Source: Geobacter sp. SVR
GTDB lineage: Bacteria; Desulfobacterota; Desulfuromonadia; Geobacterales; Pseudopelobacteraceae
Assembly (NCBI RefSeq): GCF_016865365.1
Contig: NZ_AP024469.1
Location: forward strand, 2,882,501-2,946,500
Length of the DNA stretch: 64,000 nucleotides
Direction of reading: 5' to 3'
Position 1 is the first letter of the stretch. Each line of letters begins with the position of its first letter. Both the position numbers and the translations under genes were made by a program. The notes beneath the pieces are model-generated. The model made no database searches, was not told the origin of the DNA, and worked only from the letters and a program-made list of their open reading frames with translations. Positions 1 through 7,983 of the stretch are shown piece after piece.

Positions 1-167
1 ATTTTATTTTTGCAATAGTAGGAATTGGAACGGAAGCATATATCGTCTTGTTCGATATGCCACGTATATATCTACAAGACAATTTTAAAGTTATAGCCGG
101 CCTGCCAATAGATACTGCTATTTATTTGGGAATTGTCACTCTTCTCAGGCAAACAAAGGTAAGATAA
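1..167 (+). CDS. 3' end of an unrecognised gene, cut by the window edge
   Basis: An open frame runs in from the left edge and ends with TAA at 165-167, giving about 54 residues. The visible part is hydrophobic (starts FIFAIVGIGTEAYIVLF and contains IYLGIVTLL), so it may be the end of a membrane protein. The DNA is AT-rich like the region that follows. No family is recognised, and the start lies outside the window. Confidence 0.45.
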   Translation, partial: FIFAIVGIGTEAYIVLFDMPRIYLQDNFKVIAGLPIDTAIYLGIVTLLRQTKVR

Positions 168-685
168 TTTTTAAAACATGGCAAATCGAGGTATCAGGTG
201 CGGGTGAATCAATAGTTATATGGGTTGTTTGTTATTTATTTATAGCCTTTTAATTTGGTTATTATGGTAAAAATGAGTTTGCTTCGCGATCCGTATGGAT
301 CACAAACAATGGATCAGGCTTGCACTCTTTGATATTCGGGGAAAGTTGAGCATAAATATCAAATGGTGCAAGCCTGACCCAGCTGATCTTCCGTTCCCGA
401 TAGCCAACGGCAAGCCGATCGATGGAGCTACGGCCATCCAGGAGACGGTGAGGGGGAATATGGGACTGACGGACCCTCCAAGCTCGCCACCGGCAGCGAA
501 ATAAAGTCATTGCATCAGCCGGCACCGCCACCGATGCCATCTCACGGCCCATCGGGAGCACCACCGCAGTCCCTGCAAGCGTTTGATTCCCAGTTCTCTG
601 GCGCCGACGATAAAATGCGCGGTCTAGAATCCATAGTTCAGCCATCAGGCCCGCCTGTCGCCTCTCCGGCACTGACCGTCACCCC
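168..685. other. Intergenic stretch with one palindromic repeat; no convincing gene
   Basis: About 520 bases between the cut gene and the IS element. It holds the palindromic repeat at 314-377 and a short GATCC-gtat-GGATC palindrome near 289-302. Open frames exist on both strands, including a minus-strand one of 136 codons, but they are proline/arginine-rich, run through the palindrome and show no domain. Confidence 0.5.
314..377. repeat. Palindromic interspersed repeat, copy 1
   Basis: Nested inverted repeat: outer arms TCAGGCTTGCAC (314-325) and GTGCAAGCCTGA (366-377), inner arms TTTGATATT and AATATCAAA, with a loop of about 18 bases containing GAAAGTTGAGCATA. Related copies lie at 8993-9066 and 11463-11512. 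The form resembles REP/RAYT-type or MITE-like intergenic elements. No mobilising enzyme was found beside it. Confidence 0.75.
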
Positions 686-732
686 TGAGCCGGCCACACC
701 AGCCGCCGCCACACCCCAGGACAGGCCGACGG

Positions 733-1044
733 ATGGAGTCACAACGCAACACACCGCACAAGTACGATGCCGAGTTTAAAGCTGAAGCGTTGAAGCTGGT
801 TCTAGAAGACAACCGCACCATCCGCGAAGTTGAAAGCAGCCTCGGGATCACCCATGGAGTTTTAAAAGGGTGGCTCCAGAAGCATCGTGACCAGCAAAAT
901 CCGGCCATTGCCAGGCAGGGATCTGCAGAAGCAGAGCTTAAGCAACTACGCAAAGAGAACGAACAACTCCGCCGGGAGCGTGAAATCCTAAAAAAAGCTG
1001 TGGCCATCTTCTCGACGGACCCACATCGTTATTCGGGTTCATAA
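733..1044 (+). CDS. IS3-family transposase OrfA
   Basis: 103 residues. It has an N-terminal helix-turn-helix (KYDAEFKAEALKLVLEDN, REVESSLGI) followed by a leucine-zipper-like coiled coil (EAELKQLRKENEQLRRERE), the normal plan of OrfA, which binds the IS ends. The last 17 residues are identical to OrfA of the second copy at 7649. The A7G run at 990-997 sits at the LKK codons and moves ribosomes into the orfB frame. Confidence 0.85.
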   Translation: MESQRNTPHKYDAEFKAEALKLVLEDNRTIREVESSLGITHGVLKGWLQKHRDQQNPAIARQGSAEAELKQLRKENEQLRREREILKKAVAIFSTDPHRYSGS

Positions 1045-1067
1045 CCGAGCACCGCTCCGAATTCGGA

Positions 1068-1895
1068 GTGAAGGAGATGTGCCGAGTTCTGGGAGTGACT
1101 CGGAGTTGGTACTACGCTCATACGGCCGGCAGAGTAACGAGACGGCAGCGCGAAGACCAGACGTTGTTGCCAACAATTAAATCCGCCTTCGAAGATAGCG
1201 AAAGCACATATGGTGCGAAACGGATCACCAATAAACTACGCCAGCTAGGGCGGCGCGTCGGAAAAAACCGCATCTGGCGCCTGATGCGCGAAAACGGCCT
1301 TAAAGTCAAGACGACGCGGAAGTTCAAGATTACGACGAACTCAGATCACAAGCGTCCTGTAGCTGACAATCTGGTGAAGCGTCAATTCTCCGCTGCCGCT
1401 CCTAATCGGCTTTGGACCGGTGACATAACGTACATTGAGACGGCCCAGGGTTGGTTGTACTTGGCAGTGGTCCTTGACGTGTTCTCCCGCCGGATCGTGG
1501 GCTGGAGCATGAACAAACGCATGACAGACGATCTTGTTATAGCTGCTCTTACCAATGCGATAGTCAGGCGTCGGCCATCACCAGGATTTATTTTCCACAC
1601 GGATCGAGGGTCACAGTATTGCAGCAAACGGTTTCGTGCCGTGGTCGAGAAAGCAGCTGGCATCCAAAGTATGAGCGGAACCGGGTGCTGCTATGACAAT
1701 GCAATTACGGAAACCTTTTTCTCCACACTGAAGAGGGAGCTAATTTACCACTGCTCCTTCACGACCCGGCAAGAAGCACAGAGCCGGATATTTCGTTACA
1801 TCGAAGGCTTTTACAACCGCAAGAGGATTCACTCTGCGATTGGCTATCTCTCTCCTGACCAATTTGAGCAGCAGGAGCTAAAGGTGGCAGCATAG
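1068..1895 (+). CDS. IS3-family transposase OrfB (DDE integrase)
   Basis: 275 residues from a GTG at 1068; in vivo it is probably made as an OrfAB fusion through the frameshift at 990-997, since the -1 frame is open from there into orfB. The order is HTH_21 region (ESTYGAKRIT, VGKNRIWRLM), then an rve catalytic core with the DDE residues in WTGDITYI, FHTDRGSQYC and NAITETFFSTLKREL, then the YNRKRIHSAIGYLSP end. All catalytic residues are present, so the copy may be active. Confidence 0.9.
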   Translation: MKEMCRVLGVTRSWYYAHTAGRVTRRQREDQTLLPTIKSAFEDSESTYGAKRITNKLRQLGRRVGKNRIWRLMRENGLKVKTTRKFKITTNSDHKRPVADNLVKRQFSAAAPNRLWTGDITYIETAQGWLYLAVVLDVFSRRIVGWSMNKRMTDDLVIAALTNAIVRRRPSPGFIFHTDRGSQYCSKRFRAVVEKAAGIQSMSGTGCCYDNAITETFFSTLKRELIYHCSFTTRQEAQSRIFRYIEGFYNRKRIHSAIGYLSPDQFEQQELKVAA

Positions 1896-1931
1896 AATTT
1901 TGAGTGTGTCCTCTATTGCGAAGACAGGTCA

Positions 1932-2246
1932 GCCTATGGGGGGTTTTCGTCACTGCTATTTCTCCCATTGCCTTTCGTTTCAGATGAAGTCTCACTAACA
2001 AAAATCATTTGAGAACTTAATATATTATCCTCCAAACCTTCTTTACAACCTGCTGAGCCATGCCAACATCCAACAAAATATGTTGCGGGTGATCACTTTA
2101 AAGTTAAACTAATTTTTATTTATTTATATACTTTTTCCAATTGACTAAATTTTATTTTAAATGGTATACAGTCCGCACTCAAAAGCGATCCTCTTTTTAG
2201 GGCATCCGCAGAATGCAACTACACATCACCAACATTGGATAGCAAT
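1932..2246. other. AT-rich intergenic region holding the azl operon promoter
   Basis: About 315 bases without a gene. A sigma-70-type promoter lies at 2141-2170 and gives a leader of roughly 70 bases. No riboswitch-like structure was recognised by eye. Confidence 0.6.
2141..2170 (+). promoter_or_regulatory. Sigma-70-type promoter of the azlC operon
   Basis: TTGACT (-35, 2141-2146), 18-base spacer, TATACA (-10, 2165-2170). It is the best promoter match ahead of azlC and lies in very AT-rich DNA. Confidence 0.65.
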
Positions 2247-2966
2247 ATGAAAAACACACAGCGTACAGGCAATTCGGTGTTGTGGAACGCAGCGCGAGAT
2301 CTCAATCCTCTGATAGTGGGGATGTTACCTTTTGCAATAGCCTTCGGGATTTTTGGGGTCACCTCCGGAATCCCGGCTTTTTATGTCATCCTGATGTCGG
2401 CAACGGTCTATGCGGGACTTGCCCAGTTCGTCGTAGTGAACATGTACACATCCGGAATTGATCAAATTCCACTGCTGATCGGATTTGTCATGTTGGTGAA
2501 CGTCCGGTTCTTTCTTATGGGTATCTCATTGCTGCCATACAGTGCGCTTCAGCCAAAATGGCAACGCTTTTTGCTTGCGTTCGGCTTGTCAGACGAACCG
2601 TATGTGGTGGTCATCAATAGATTCACCACCAAGGGGTATAACCTGCACTATCAAGTGTATGCGTATAGCCTGGTATATCTGTTCTGGGTACTTGGAACTG
2701 CGATTGGATGCGCAGTGAGCCGAGTTATTACCGACCCGCTCGCATTGGGGGTGGATTTCGCCATGTGTGCGGCTTTTCTAGTAATGCTGTTTCCCCGTCT
2801 TCGCTCTCCCCAAAACCGACTTGCCGCAATCGTGAGTAGCGGCAGCGCGGTAATACTGCACCAAGCAGGGCTGGGTGAAGGGGCCATTGTGGCCGCAAGC
2901 ATTCTTGGGTTCTGCACTGTTGTGGCAGTCAAAAACTTGTTCTCAACGTACGTCCGGGAGGCATAA
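2247..2966 (+). CDS. azlC: AzlC-family membrane permease (large subunit)
   Basis: About 239 residues from the ATG at 2247 (GGAT lies seven bases upstream; an in-frame TTG at 2235 is an alternative). It is a hydrophobic multi-span protein with AzlC hallmarks: LIVGMLPFAIAFGIFGV, a motif around ATVYAGLAQFVVV and the LVNVRFFLMG segment. With AzlD it forms a two-component exporter known for branched-chain amino acids and analogues. Its substrate here may differ, because it heads an operon with a radical SAM enzyme and a ureohydrolase, so it may export their product (inference). Confidence 0.85.
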   Translation: MKNTQRTGNSVLWNAARDLNPLIVGMLPFAIAFGIFGVTSGIPAFYVILMSATVYAGLAQFVVVNMYTSGIDQIPLLIGFVMLVNVRFFLMGISLLPYSALQPKWQRFLLAFGLSDEPYVVVINRFTTKGYNLHYQVYAYSLVYLFWVLGTAIGCAVSRVITDPLALGVDFAMCAAFLVMLFPRLRSPQNRLAAIVSSGSAVILHQAGLGEGAIVAASILGFCTVVAVKNLFSTYVREA

Positions 2967-2968
2967 AG

Positions 2969-3286
2969 ATGCAGACAAAGCTGTTGACCCTTATCGGACT
3001 AATGGCTGTGGTTACGTATGTAACTCGAGCTGGGCATTTATTGATTCCTCAAGACAAAATTCCGACCTGGATTCGAGAGCATCTTGACTTGATCCCTGTT
3101 GTGATTATGTCATCAATCGTATCAACCTCGATTTTTATTCATAATAATTCATGCAAGTTGGAATACTCAGCAACGTATATCGTTGCGGCCGTCATCACCG
3201 TCCTGACGTATGTTTTTCTGCGTCGCGGGGGGGTGGCCGTCATGGTTGGACTGGGTTTCCATATTGGTCTCAAAATGTTTTTTTGA
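2969..3286 (+). CDS. azlD: AzlD-family membrane protein (small subunit)
   Basis: 105 residues, starting two bases after azlC stops, so the two are translationally linked. It has the usual AzlD size and layout: short hydrophobic spans, the VTYVTRAGHLLIP segment near the start and an IPVVIMSSIVST span. AzlD pairs with AzlC to form the exporter. The N-terminal RAGHLL part resembles the RxxP region of the family. Confidence 0.85.
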   Translation: MQTKLLTLIGLMAVVTYVTRAGHLLIPQDKIPTWIREHLDLIPVVIMSSIVSTSIFIHNNSCKLEYSATYIVAAVITVLTYVFLRRGGVAVMVGLGFHIGLKMFF

Positions 3287-3335
3287 GAACCACGAGAGCT
3301 GTGATAGTGCCGAAAATTTCTGAGGAGGCAATCGA

Positions 3336-4280
3336 ATGATTCATGACAACCTGCATGCAACCCACCATCAAATTGTTCATCTTTATATGACTTCCTATAC
3401 GGATCATCTTGCAGAAATGATCCGCGTGCACGATGCCGTTTCCGGGTATTACAAAAATGAGTTGGGTAAATTATTCATCATTATCCATGTGGTCGAAGAT
3501 TCTCCCGTAGTGCTGAACATGTTAGAAGACACCATTCTAACCATTCGAGAGGTGCCGGGAGAATTAAAACAAGATCCTATCATCGCGATTATGATTAACG
3601 AGGATAAAACTTCAGTCGAGACCCTTGAGGCGTTAGCAAAACTTGATACGCGCAGCCCCCGCCTGCAGGTGGTTTTCTCTGTAACCGACTCTCAGCCGTT
3701 TCACCAGTATACCAACTCTCTGGAAAGCTTGTTGCGCAAAGCAGAACAGCTTTTTCTGCAATGCCGTGTGCGGTTTAATCTGGTAACGCCAGATCGTTCT
3801 CTTCCATCAATAAAAGATTACCTGAACCCCATACTATCAAGTAAGAGCTATTTACAAGCATTCTTCGAAAAATACCCACCGATTATCGATATCCCCCTTT
3901 TTGCCCAGATCGAAAATATGGACCACTTTGCAAACGAGATCATCGATTTTTGGGAATGTTTTCCCTGGGTAGAAGAAACAGTTCCCTTCATGACGAATGG
4001 ATTAATGCGACTCTTTTTCATCACAAAAGAGCAGAATTTTCTACAACATATAATCCGTCGAGATGTTCAGCGATATTCTCCAGGTGAGGCAAGAACCTCC
4101 ATCGCATGCTTAAGAAAGGTTCAAAAAATTGATCATAGCTTCCGTGCCGGCTTACAGCATCGGACTACATCAGCAGTCGACAACCATCAGTTTCATTACA
4201 CAAAAAAATCGATTGCCTTAGATCATGATTGGGATTTTGTGTTCGATTCTTACGAGTGTCAATCACCAATTTTTATTTAA
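3336..4280 (+). CDS. Unrecognised 314-residue protein of the radical SAM operon
   Basis: The start ATG at 3336 follows a good ribosome site (GAGGAGG, 3321-3327). It looks soluble, with no signal peptide or membrane span. Residues about 45-110 read like an alternating strand/helix fold (KLFIIIHVVEDSP, DPIIAIMINEDKTS, RLQVVFSVTDS), and the C-terminal third has several His (HRTTSAVDNHQFHYT). No known motif is seen. It lies between azlD and the radical SAM gene (17-base gap), so it is probably a partner, carrier or second enzyme of that pathway. The function is unknown. Confidence 0.7.
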   Translation: MIHDNLHATHHQIVHLYMTSYTDHLAEMIRVHDAVSGYYKNELGKLFIIIHVVEDSPVVLNMLEDTILTIREVPGELKQDPIIAIMINEDKTSVETLEALAKLDTRSPRLQVVFSVTDSQPFHQYTNSLESLLRKAEQLFLQCRVRFNLVTPDRSLPSIKDYLNPILSSKSYLQAFFEKYPPIIDIPLFAQIENMDHFANEIIDFWECFPWVEETVPFMTNGLMRLFFITKEQNFLQHIIRRDVQRYSPGEARTSIACLRKVQKIDHSFRAGLQHRTTSAVDNHQFHYTKKSIALDHDWDFVFDSYECQSPIFI

Positions 4281-4297
4281 TGAACCGGGAGGGGTAG

Positions 4298-6010
4298 ATG
4301 AGTGTTGAAATTGATATTATCTTGTTGAAGTTGCCAAATCACAATATTGACTATCCGAGCTTATCTATACCAACACTGACACGTGCACTCCGGAATGATG
4401 GGATTACGGTTATTCAACAAGATGTTAATGTTGAACTTAAGGATATTCTACTTACTCAAAGATGCCTTGAAGAAATCACCTATGAGTTTTTACCAGCAAT
4501 ATGTGAATACTTTATCAGCGATCCTGAAGAGTACACTCGGGTAAAAAACATGGTTATTTACCTGAATAATATTGATACTACCATTGGATTTGGTGCTTTG
4601 GAAAGCGTAAAAAGTCAATTGCTGGAGCGTAAATACAAACAAATCTTTACCTCAACAGAGTCGAGTAACAACACCCTGATTCTCTTTACCATAGCAAGCT
4701 TGCTGCACAATGTTATCGATCTTGCAATCACATTGGACGAGCTGAATGCCCCGATAGCGCAGGACAACGTGGTAATTCGCTTCATGAAGGACAAGATCAA
4801 ATCGATTGCAGCCATCAATTCCCGTATTGTCAGTTTTTCAGTACTCGATATTCAACGCAAGGCAACGCTTTGGTTCGCAAAGCGTTTACGCAAGGTTTAC
4901 CAAGGAACTATAGTTGTAGGAGGACCTGATGTCTCTATATTTCGCGACAATTTCATCCGGCATTACCCATTCATCAACGTCGCCTTTTTGAAAGAATCCG
5001 AGGTCAGCTTGGTAAAGTTTGTTCAGGGAGTCCCTGTAGATACTATAGATGGGGTCATTTACCGTGACATAGATGGCACTGTTCGTATAAACGAGCCAAA
5101 ACACGAACCAAGCAATTCAGTATATCGCCCAGATTTCGATGGATTTCCACTGGATAAATTCCTTCTTCCCACCTTGCCAATCAGTGCTTCTCGAGGTTGT
5201 AAATGGGCTATTTGTAAGTTTTGTGTCCATCATCAAACGTACACCAGTTACTATGAAAGAACAGCGAGTGCTGTTGTCGATGACATCGAGTATTTTGTCC
5301 AAAAGTATCATACACGTTATTTTCATTTTACCGACGATATGCTGGATATTACGATCGGTACTGCAATCGCCCGGGAGCTTATTCAAAGAGGCTTAGATAT
5401 AAACATCCTTACATATGCTCGCTTTCAAAATGGCTTCACTCCAGAGATTCTCGATCTTTGGGCACGTGGCGGCATCAAGGTCATTGAATGGGGGCTTGAA
5501 TCCGCCTCCCCAAGAATGTTGAAAGAGATGGCAAAGGGAATCTCCATAGAAAAAGTGCAAACCATTCTGAAAGATAGTCGCGAAAAGGGCATCCTCAATA
5601 AACTCATGCTGTTTCATAACTACCCTTCGGAAACCATAGACGATTTTGAGCAAACTGTTGATTTCTTGGAAAAAAATATCGAAGAACGAAATGTGCGCCC
5701 ATTTTTCACTATTCGAAACAAACTGGAATTAAGATTGAATTCCGAACTGGATCATCTTTCACAACAAGCCAATCAGACTATTTTTCCAAAACGATGGAAT
5801 ACAAGTAGTATTTTTCAATCTAAAATAGAATATGAAGATACTCCTGACTACCCTGTAAAATTACATAAACTCGAAGCTTTTCTTGGCAGAATGCAGCATC
5901 TTGTCAGTTCACGTCGAGTTTTCAGCACAAATGACGAAAACTTAACGCTCGACCTTGTGGTGCTCGATGTCAGCGCACAAGAGGATAAAATGTGCATCCA
6001 AAGTATTTAA
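4298..6010 (+). CDS. B12-binding-type radical SAM enzyme
   Basis: 570 residues, start with GGGAGGGG just upstream. The N-terminal 270 residues follow the Rossmann-like cobalamin-binding plan of this class (LSIPTLTRALRNDGITV; RIVSFSVLDIQRKA; GTIVVGGPDVSIF; DTIDGVIYRDIDG), although no DxHxxG motif is visible. The radical SAM core begins at PISASRGCKW with cysteines 301, 306 and 309 (CX4CX2C rather than the common CX3CX2C), followed by FHFTDDMLD and IKVIEWGLESAS. Such enzymes methylate or rearrange unactivated carbons in natural products and cofactors. The substrate is unknown; the next gene suggests a guanidino compound. Confidence 0.85.
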   Translation: MSVEIDIILLKLPNHNIDYPSLSIPTLTRALRNDGITVIQQDVNVELKDILLTQRCLEEITYEFLPAICEYFISDPEEYTRVKNMVIYLNNIDTTIGFGALESVKSQLLERKYKQIFTSTESSNNTLILFTIASLLHNVIDLAITLDELNAPIAQDNVVIRFMKDKIKSIAAINSRIVSFSVLDIQRKATLWFAKRLRKVYQGTIVVGGPDVSIFRDNFIRHYPFINVAFLKESEVSLVKFVQGVPVDTIDGVIYRDIDGTVRINEPKHEPSNSVYRPDFDGFPLDKFLLPTLPISASRGCKWAICKFCVHHQTYTSYYERTASAVVDDIEYFVQKYHTRYFHFTDDMLDITIGTAIARELIQRGLDINILTYARFQNGFTPEILDLWARGGIKVIEWGLESASPRMLKEMAKGISIEKVQTILKDSREKGILNKLMLFHNYPSETIDDFEQTVDFLEKNIEERNVRPFFTIRNKLELRLNSELDHLSQQANQTIFPKRWNTSSIFQSKIEYEDTPDYPVKLHKLEAFLGRMQHLVSSRRVFSTNDENLTLDLVVLDVSAQEDKMCIQSI

Positions 6011-6079
6011 CGAACGGCAATTCCCCGTTCAGGTCTCTGCTCCGGGATGAGGTTTGACAGAAAATTATAAGGAGAAGCA

Positions 6080-7045
6080 ATGGATAACAAAACTATTGGA
6101 TCAGTAATCTCAAGTGCTCCACGTTTCTGCGGAATTACGAGTTTTATGCGACTGCCCCATACTCGTGACCTTAACGAGGTAGATGTTGCAATCATCGGCA
6201 TCCCGTTTGATTCAGACGGAGCCTTTCGAATTGGTTCCCGTTTTGCACCGGAGTCCATCCGTTCGCAGGGGAAACTGTGCCTGAGAAACTATCATATTGC
6301 CCATAATATAGCGCCTCTAGAGCATATCAAGGTTGTGGATTTTGGAGATTCTGCCGTCATACCCGGTTCTGTTGAGCGAACATACGAGGTTGTTGAATGT
6401 GAAGTATCCCCGATATTTCAGGAAGGGGTTATCCCAATCGCTTTAGGAGGGGACCACTCGATTTCCTTACCGCTGTTAAGAGCTGCAGCAAAAAAATACG
6501 GTAAGGTAGCTTTGGTACATTTTGACGCCCACCTTGATACAGGTGACGTCTATTATGATGAAATCAAATACACCCACGGCACCCAATTTCGTCGTGCCGT
6601 GGAAGAAGGTCTTGTCGACACCTCAAAGTCCATCCAGGTGGGGATGAATGGAACTATTTATCCTGAAATGACCCGCGAATATTCTGAGACTTTAGGATAC
6701 AAGATCATTACAATGGACGAGGCGGCTGCGCTTGGTTCCCAAATGGTAGCCAATGCTATTCTTGAACGTACTCAAGGCTTACCAGTTTTCTTCTCTTTTG
6801 ATATTGATATCATGGACGTTTCTGTCGCCCCTGGTTCTGGAGCTCCGGAAGTAGGCGGCTATCTAACTCGCGAAATGCTCCAGATACTCAGAGCACTGCG
6901 CGATCTAAACATCATCGGCGTAGATATAGTTGAGGTAAACCCGTTATTCGACAGTGGTCAGATAACCTCCATTCTGGCAGCAAATATCGTATTTGAATTT
7001 CTTGCAATGATTGCTACTCGAAAGCGACAGAGACAACCAATGTAA
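6080..7045 (+). CDS. Ureohydrolase (arginase/agmatinase family)
   Basis: 321 residues, ATG preceded by AAGGAGAAGCA. The manganese-binding motifs of the family are present: GGDHS, DAHLD (as FDAHLDTGD) and SFDIDIMD, plus SGAPEVGG. The enzyme should hydrolyse a guanidino group and release urea (known family chemistry). Agmatinase, guanidinobutyrase and guanidine hydrolase are all possible; the third motif reads DIMD where most agmatinases have DxxDP, so the substrate may be unusual. It is the last gene of the azl/radical SAM operon and is followed directly by a terminator. Confidence 0.85.
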   Translation: MDNKTIGSVISSAPRFCGITSFMRLPHTRDLNEVDVAIIGIPFDSDGAFRIGSRFAPESIRSQGKLCLRNYHIAHNIAPLEHIKVVDFGDSAVIPGSVERTYEVVECEVSPIFQEGVIPIALGGDHSISLPLLRAAAKKYGKVALVHFDAHLDTGDVYYDEIKYTHGTQFRRAVEEGLVDTSKSIQVGMNGTIYPEMTREYSETLGYKIITMDEAAALGSQMVANAILERTQGLPVFFSFDIDIMDVSVAPGSGAPEVGGYLTREMLQILRALRDLNIIGVDIVEVNPLFDSGQITSILAANIVFEFLAMIATRKRQRQPM

Positions 7046-7063
7046 CTTATCTTAGATATCGAC

Positions 7064-7105
7064 AAAAAAAGGGCGGCCATACTTGATGGTCGCCCTTTTT
7101 GTTGG
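7064..7105 (+). terminator. Rho-independent terminator of the azl/radical SAM operon
   Basis: GGGCGGCCAT (7071-7080) pairs with ATGGTCGCCC, flanked by A7 before and T5 after. It ends the operon 20-60 bases behind the ureohydrolase stop. Confidence 0.85.
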
Positions 7106-7159
7106 TATGTGATGCTGGCAGAGGCCTCGTAAGCTTCTCTGTCAAGTAAGCAGTTTGAA

Positions 7160-7317
7160 AGTACGAGTTTCCGGTATGGTTTTGGTGGAACCATCCAGGC
7201 CGTATAGGAGGGAGTCATACCGGTGTACATGATATTCATCAGGTAGAGGATCAGGGACCGCAGCGAGATCAAGGAGTACGGAAGACTGGCCCCTGTAGCG
7301 GCAGCAGGGCGGGAAAT
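7160..7317 (+). pseudogene. Decayed copy of the SDR-end / DUF1330-start junction
   Basis: Bases 7187-7317 match 10384-10515 at roughly 90% by eye: the last codons of the SDR gene, the TATAGGAGG ribosome site and the start of the DUF1330 gene. In this copy the DUF1330 start ATG has become ATA and a TAG stop follows nine codons later, so it cannot be expressed. The match stops abruptly at 7317, where a racemase fragment begins. Weaker similarity extends left to about 7160. Confidence 0.75.
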
Positions 7318-7319
7318 AA

Positions 7320-7589
7320 TCCATCACTTTTGTCGTGCCGGACGACCAAGACCAGCAGTTCATTCAGGAAAAGCTTGTCACCGAGATTGAAAAGGGAATC
7401 ATGAAAGAGGATACACGCTCTTCTTTACTGAGCATTATCGAAGGCATGAGAGAACGGGACGGCATCGAGGCTGCGATTCTCGGATGCACCGAACTCCCCT
7501 TGATTTTTGCCGATAACGACGCGAATATATCTCTCCTTAATACTACCGCACTGCATGTCGAAGAAATCTGCAAATATTGCCTTGGCTAA
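7320..7589 (+). pseudogene. C-terminal fragment of an aspartate/glutamate racemase
   Basis: About 89 codons that match the last third of Asp/Glu racemases: the P-x-x-x-x-Q start, KGIMKEDTRSSLLSII, the catalytic-cysteine motif AAILGCTELPL, and LLNTTALHVEEI. A complete enzyme is about 230 residues, so the N-terminal two thirds with the first catalytic Cys are missing. The fragment is fused to the DUF1330 remnant at 7317. A GTG at 7335 could start translation, but the product would be inactive. Confidence 0.75.
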
Positions 7590-7648
7590 CAAGGTGAGCT
7601 ATCTTCACTTTAGCGGACACATCAATTACCCTAACGGGAACAGGAGGT

Positions 7649-7960
7649 GTGTCCATGGTCAATCGACGGTACGATTCAGACTTCAAGCGCGAAGCCGTGC
7701 GCATGGTTGTTGAAGATGGTTTGAGTGTTCGCGAGGTTGAACGTAGCCTCGGGATCACTTACGGAGTTTTGAAGGGCTGGGTGCAGAAGCACCGTGATCA
7801 TCAAGACGCCGCGTTTGTCGGGCGCGTTGCTCCGGAGTCGCCTGAGGCTGAACTGAAGCGGCTACGCAAAGAGAATGAACGACTCCAACGGGAGCGAGAC
7901 ATTCTAAAAAAAGCAGTGGCCATCTTCTCGACGGACCCGCATCGATATTCGGGTTCATAA
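7649..7960 (+). CDS. IS3-family transposase OrfA, second copy
   Basis: 103 residues with the same plan as the OrfA at 733: helix-turn-helix (RRYDSDFKREAVRMVVED, REVERSLGI), then coiled coil (EAELKRLRKENERLQRERD) and an identical end, KKAVAIFSTDPHRYSGS. The start could also be the internal ATG at 7655. The A7G slippery run is kept at 7906-7913. It is intact although the rest of the element is broken. Confidence 0.8.
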   Translation: MSMVNRRYDSDFKREAVRMVVEDGLSVREVERSLGITYGVLKGWVQKHRDHQDAAFVGRVAPESPEAELKRLRKENERLQRERDILKKAVAIFSTDPHRYSGS

Positions 7961-7983
7961 CCGAGCACCGCTGCCAGTACGGA

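Larger units (their letters stand above)
686..1931 (+). mobile_element. IS3-family insertion sequence, apparently full length
   Basis: Two overlapping transposase frames (orfA, orfB) are arranged as in the IS3 family. The right inverted repeat is clear at 1906-1931 and matches, as a reverse complement, the left end of the second copy at 7596-7621. The left end is less certain: a degenerate match starts with TGAGC at 686. No target duplication could be seen. A slippery A7G run at 990-997 would allow the -1 frameshift that makes the OrfAB fusion. Confidence 0.75.

Noticed and set aside
262-779. Minus-strand frame of 136 codons and plus-strand frames of 69 and 89 codons
   Set aside because: They cross the palindromic repeat, are rich in Pro/Arg and show no domain or ribosome site. 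The similar peptide at 8885-9226 comes from the same repeat.
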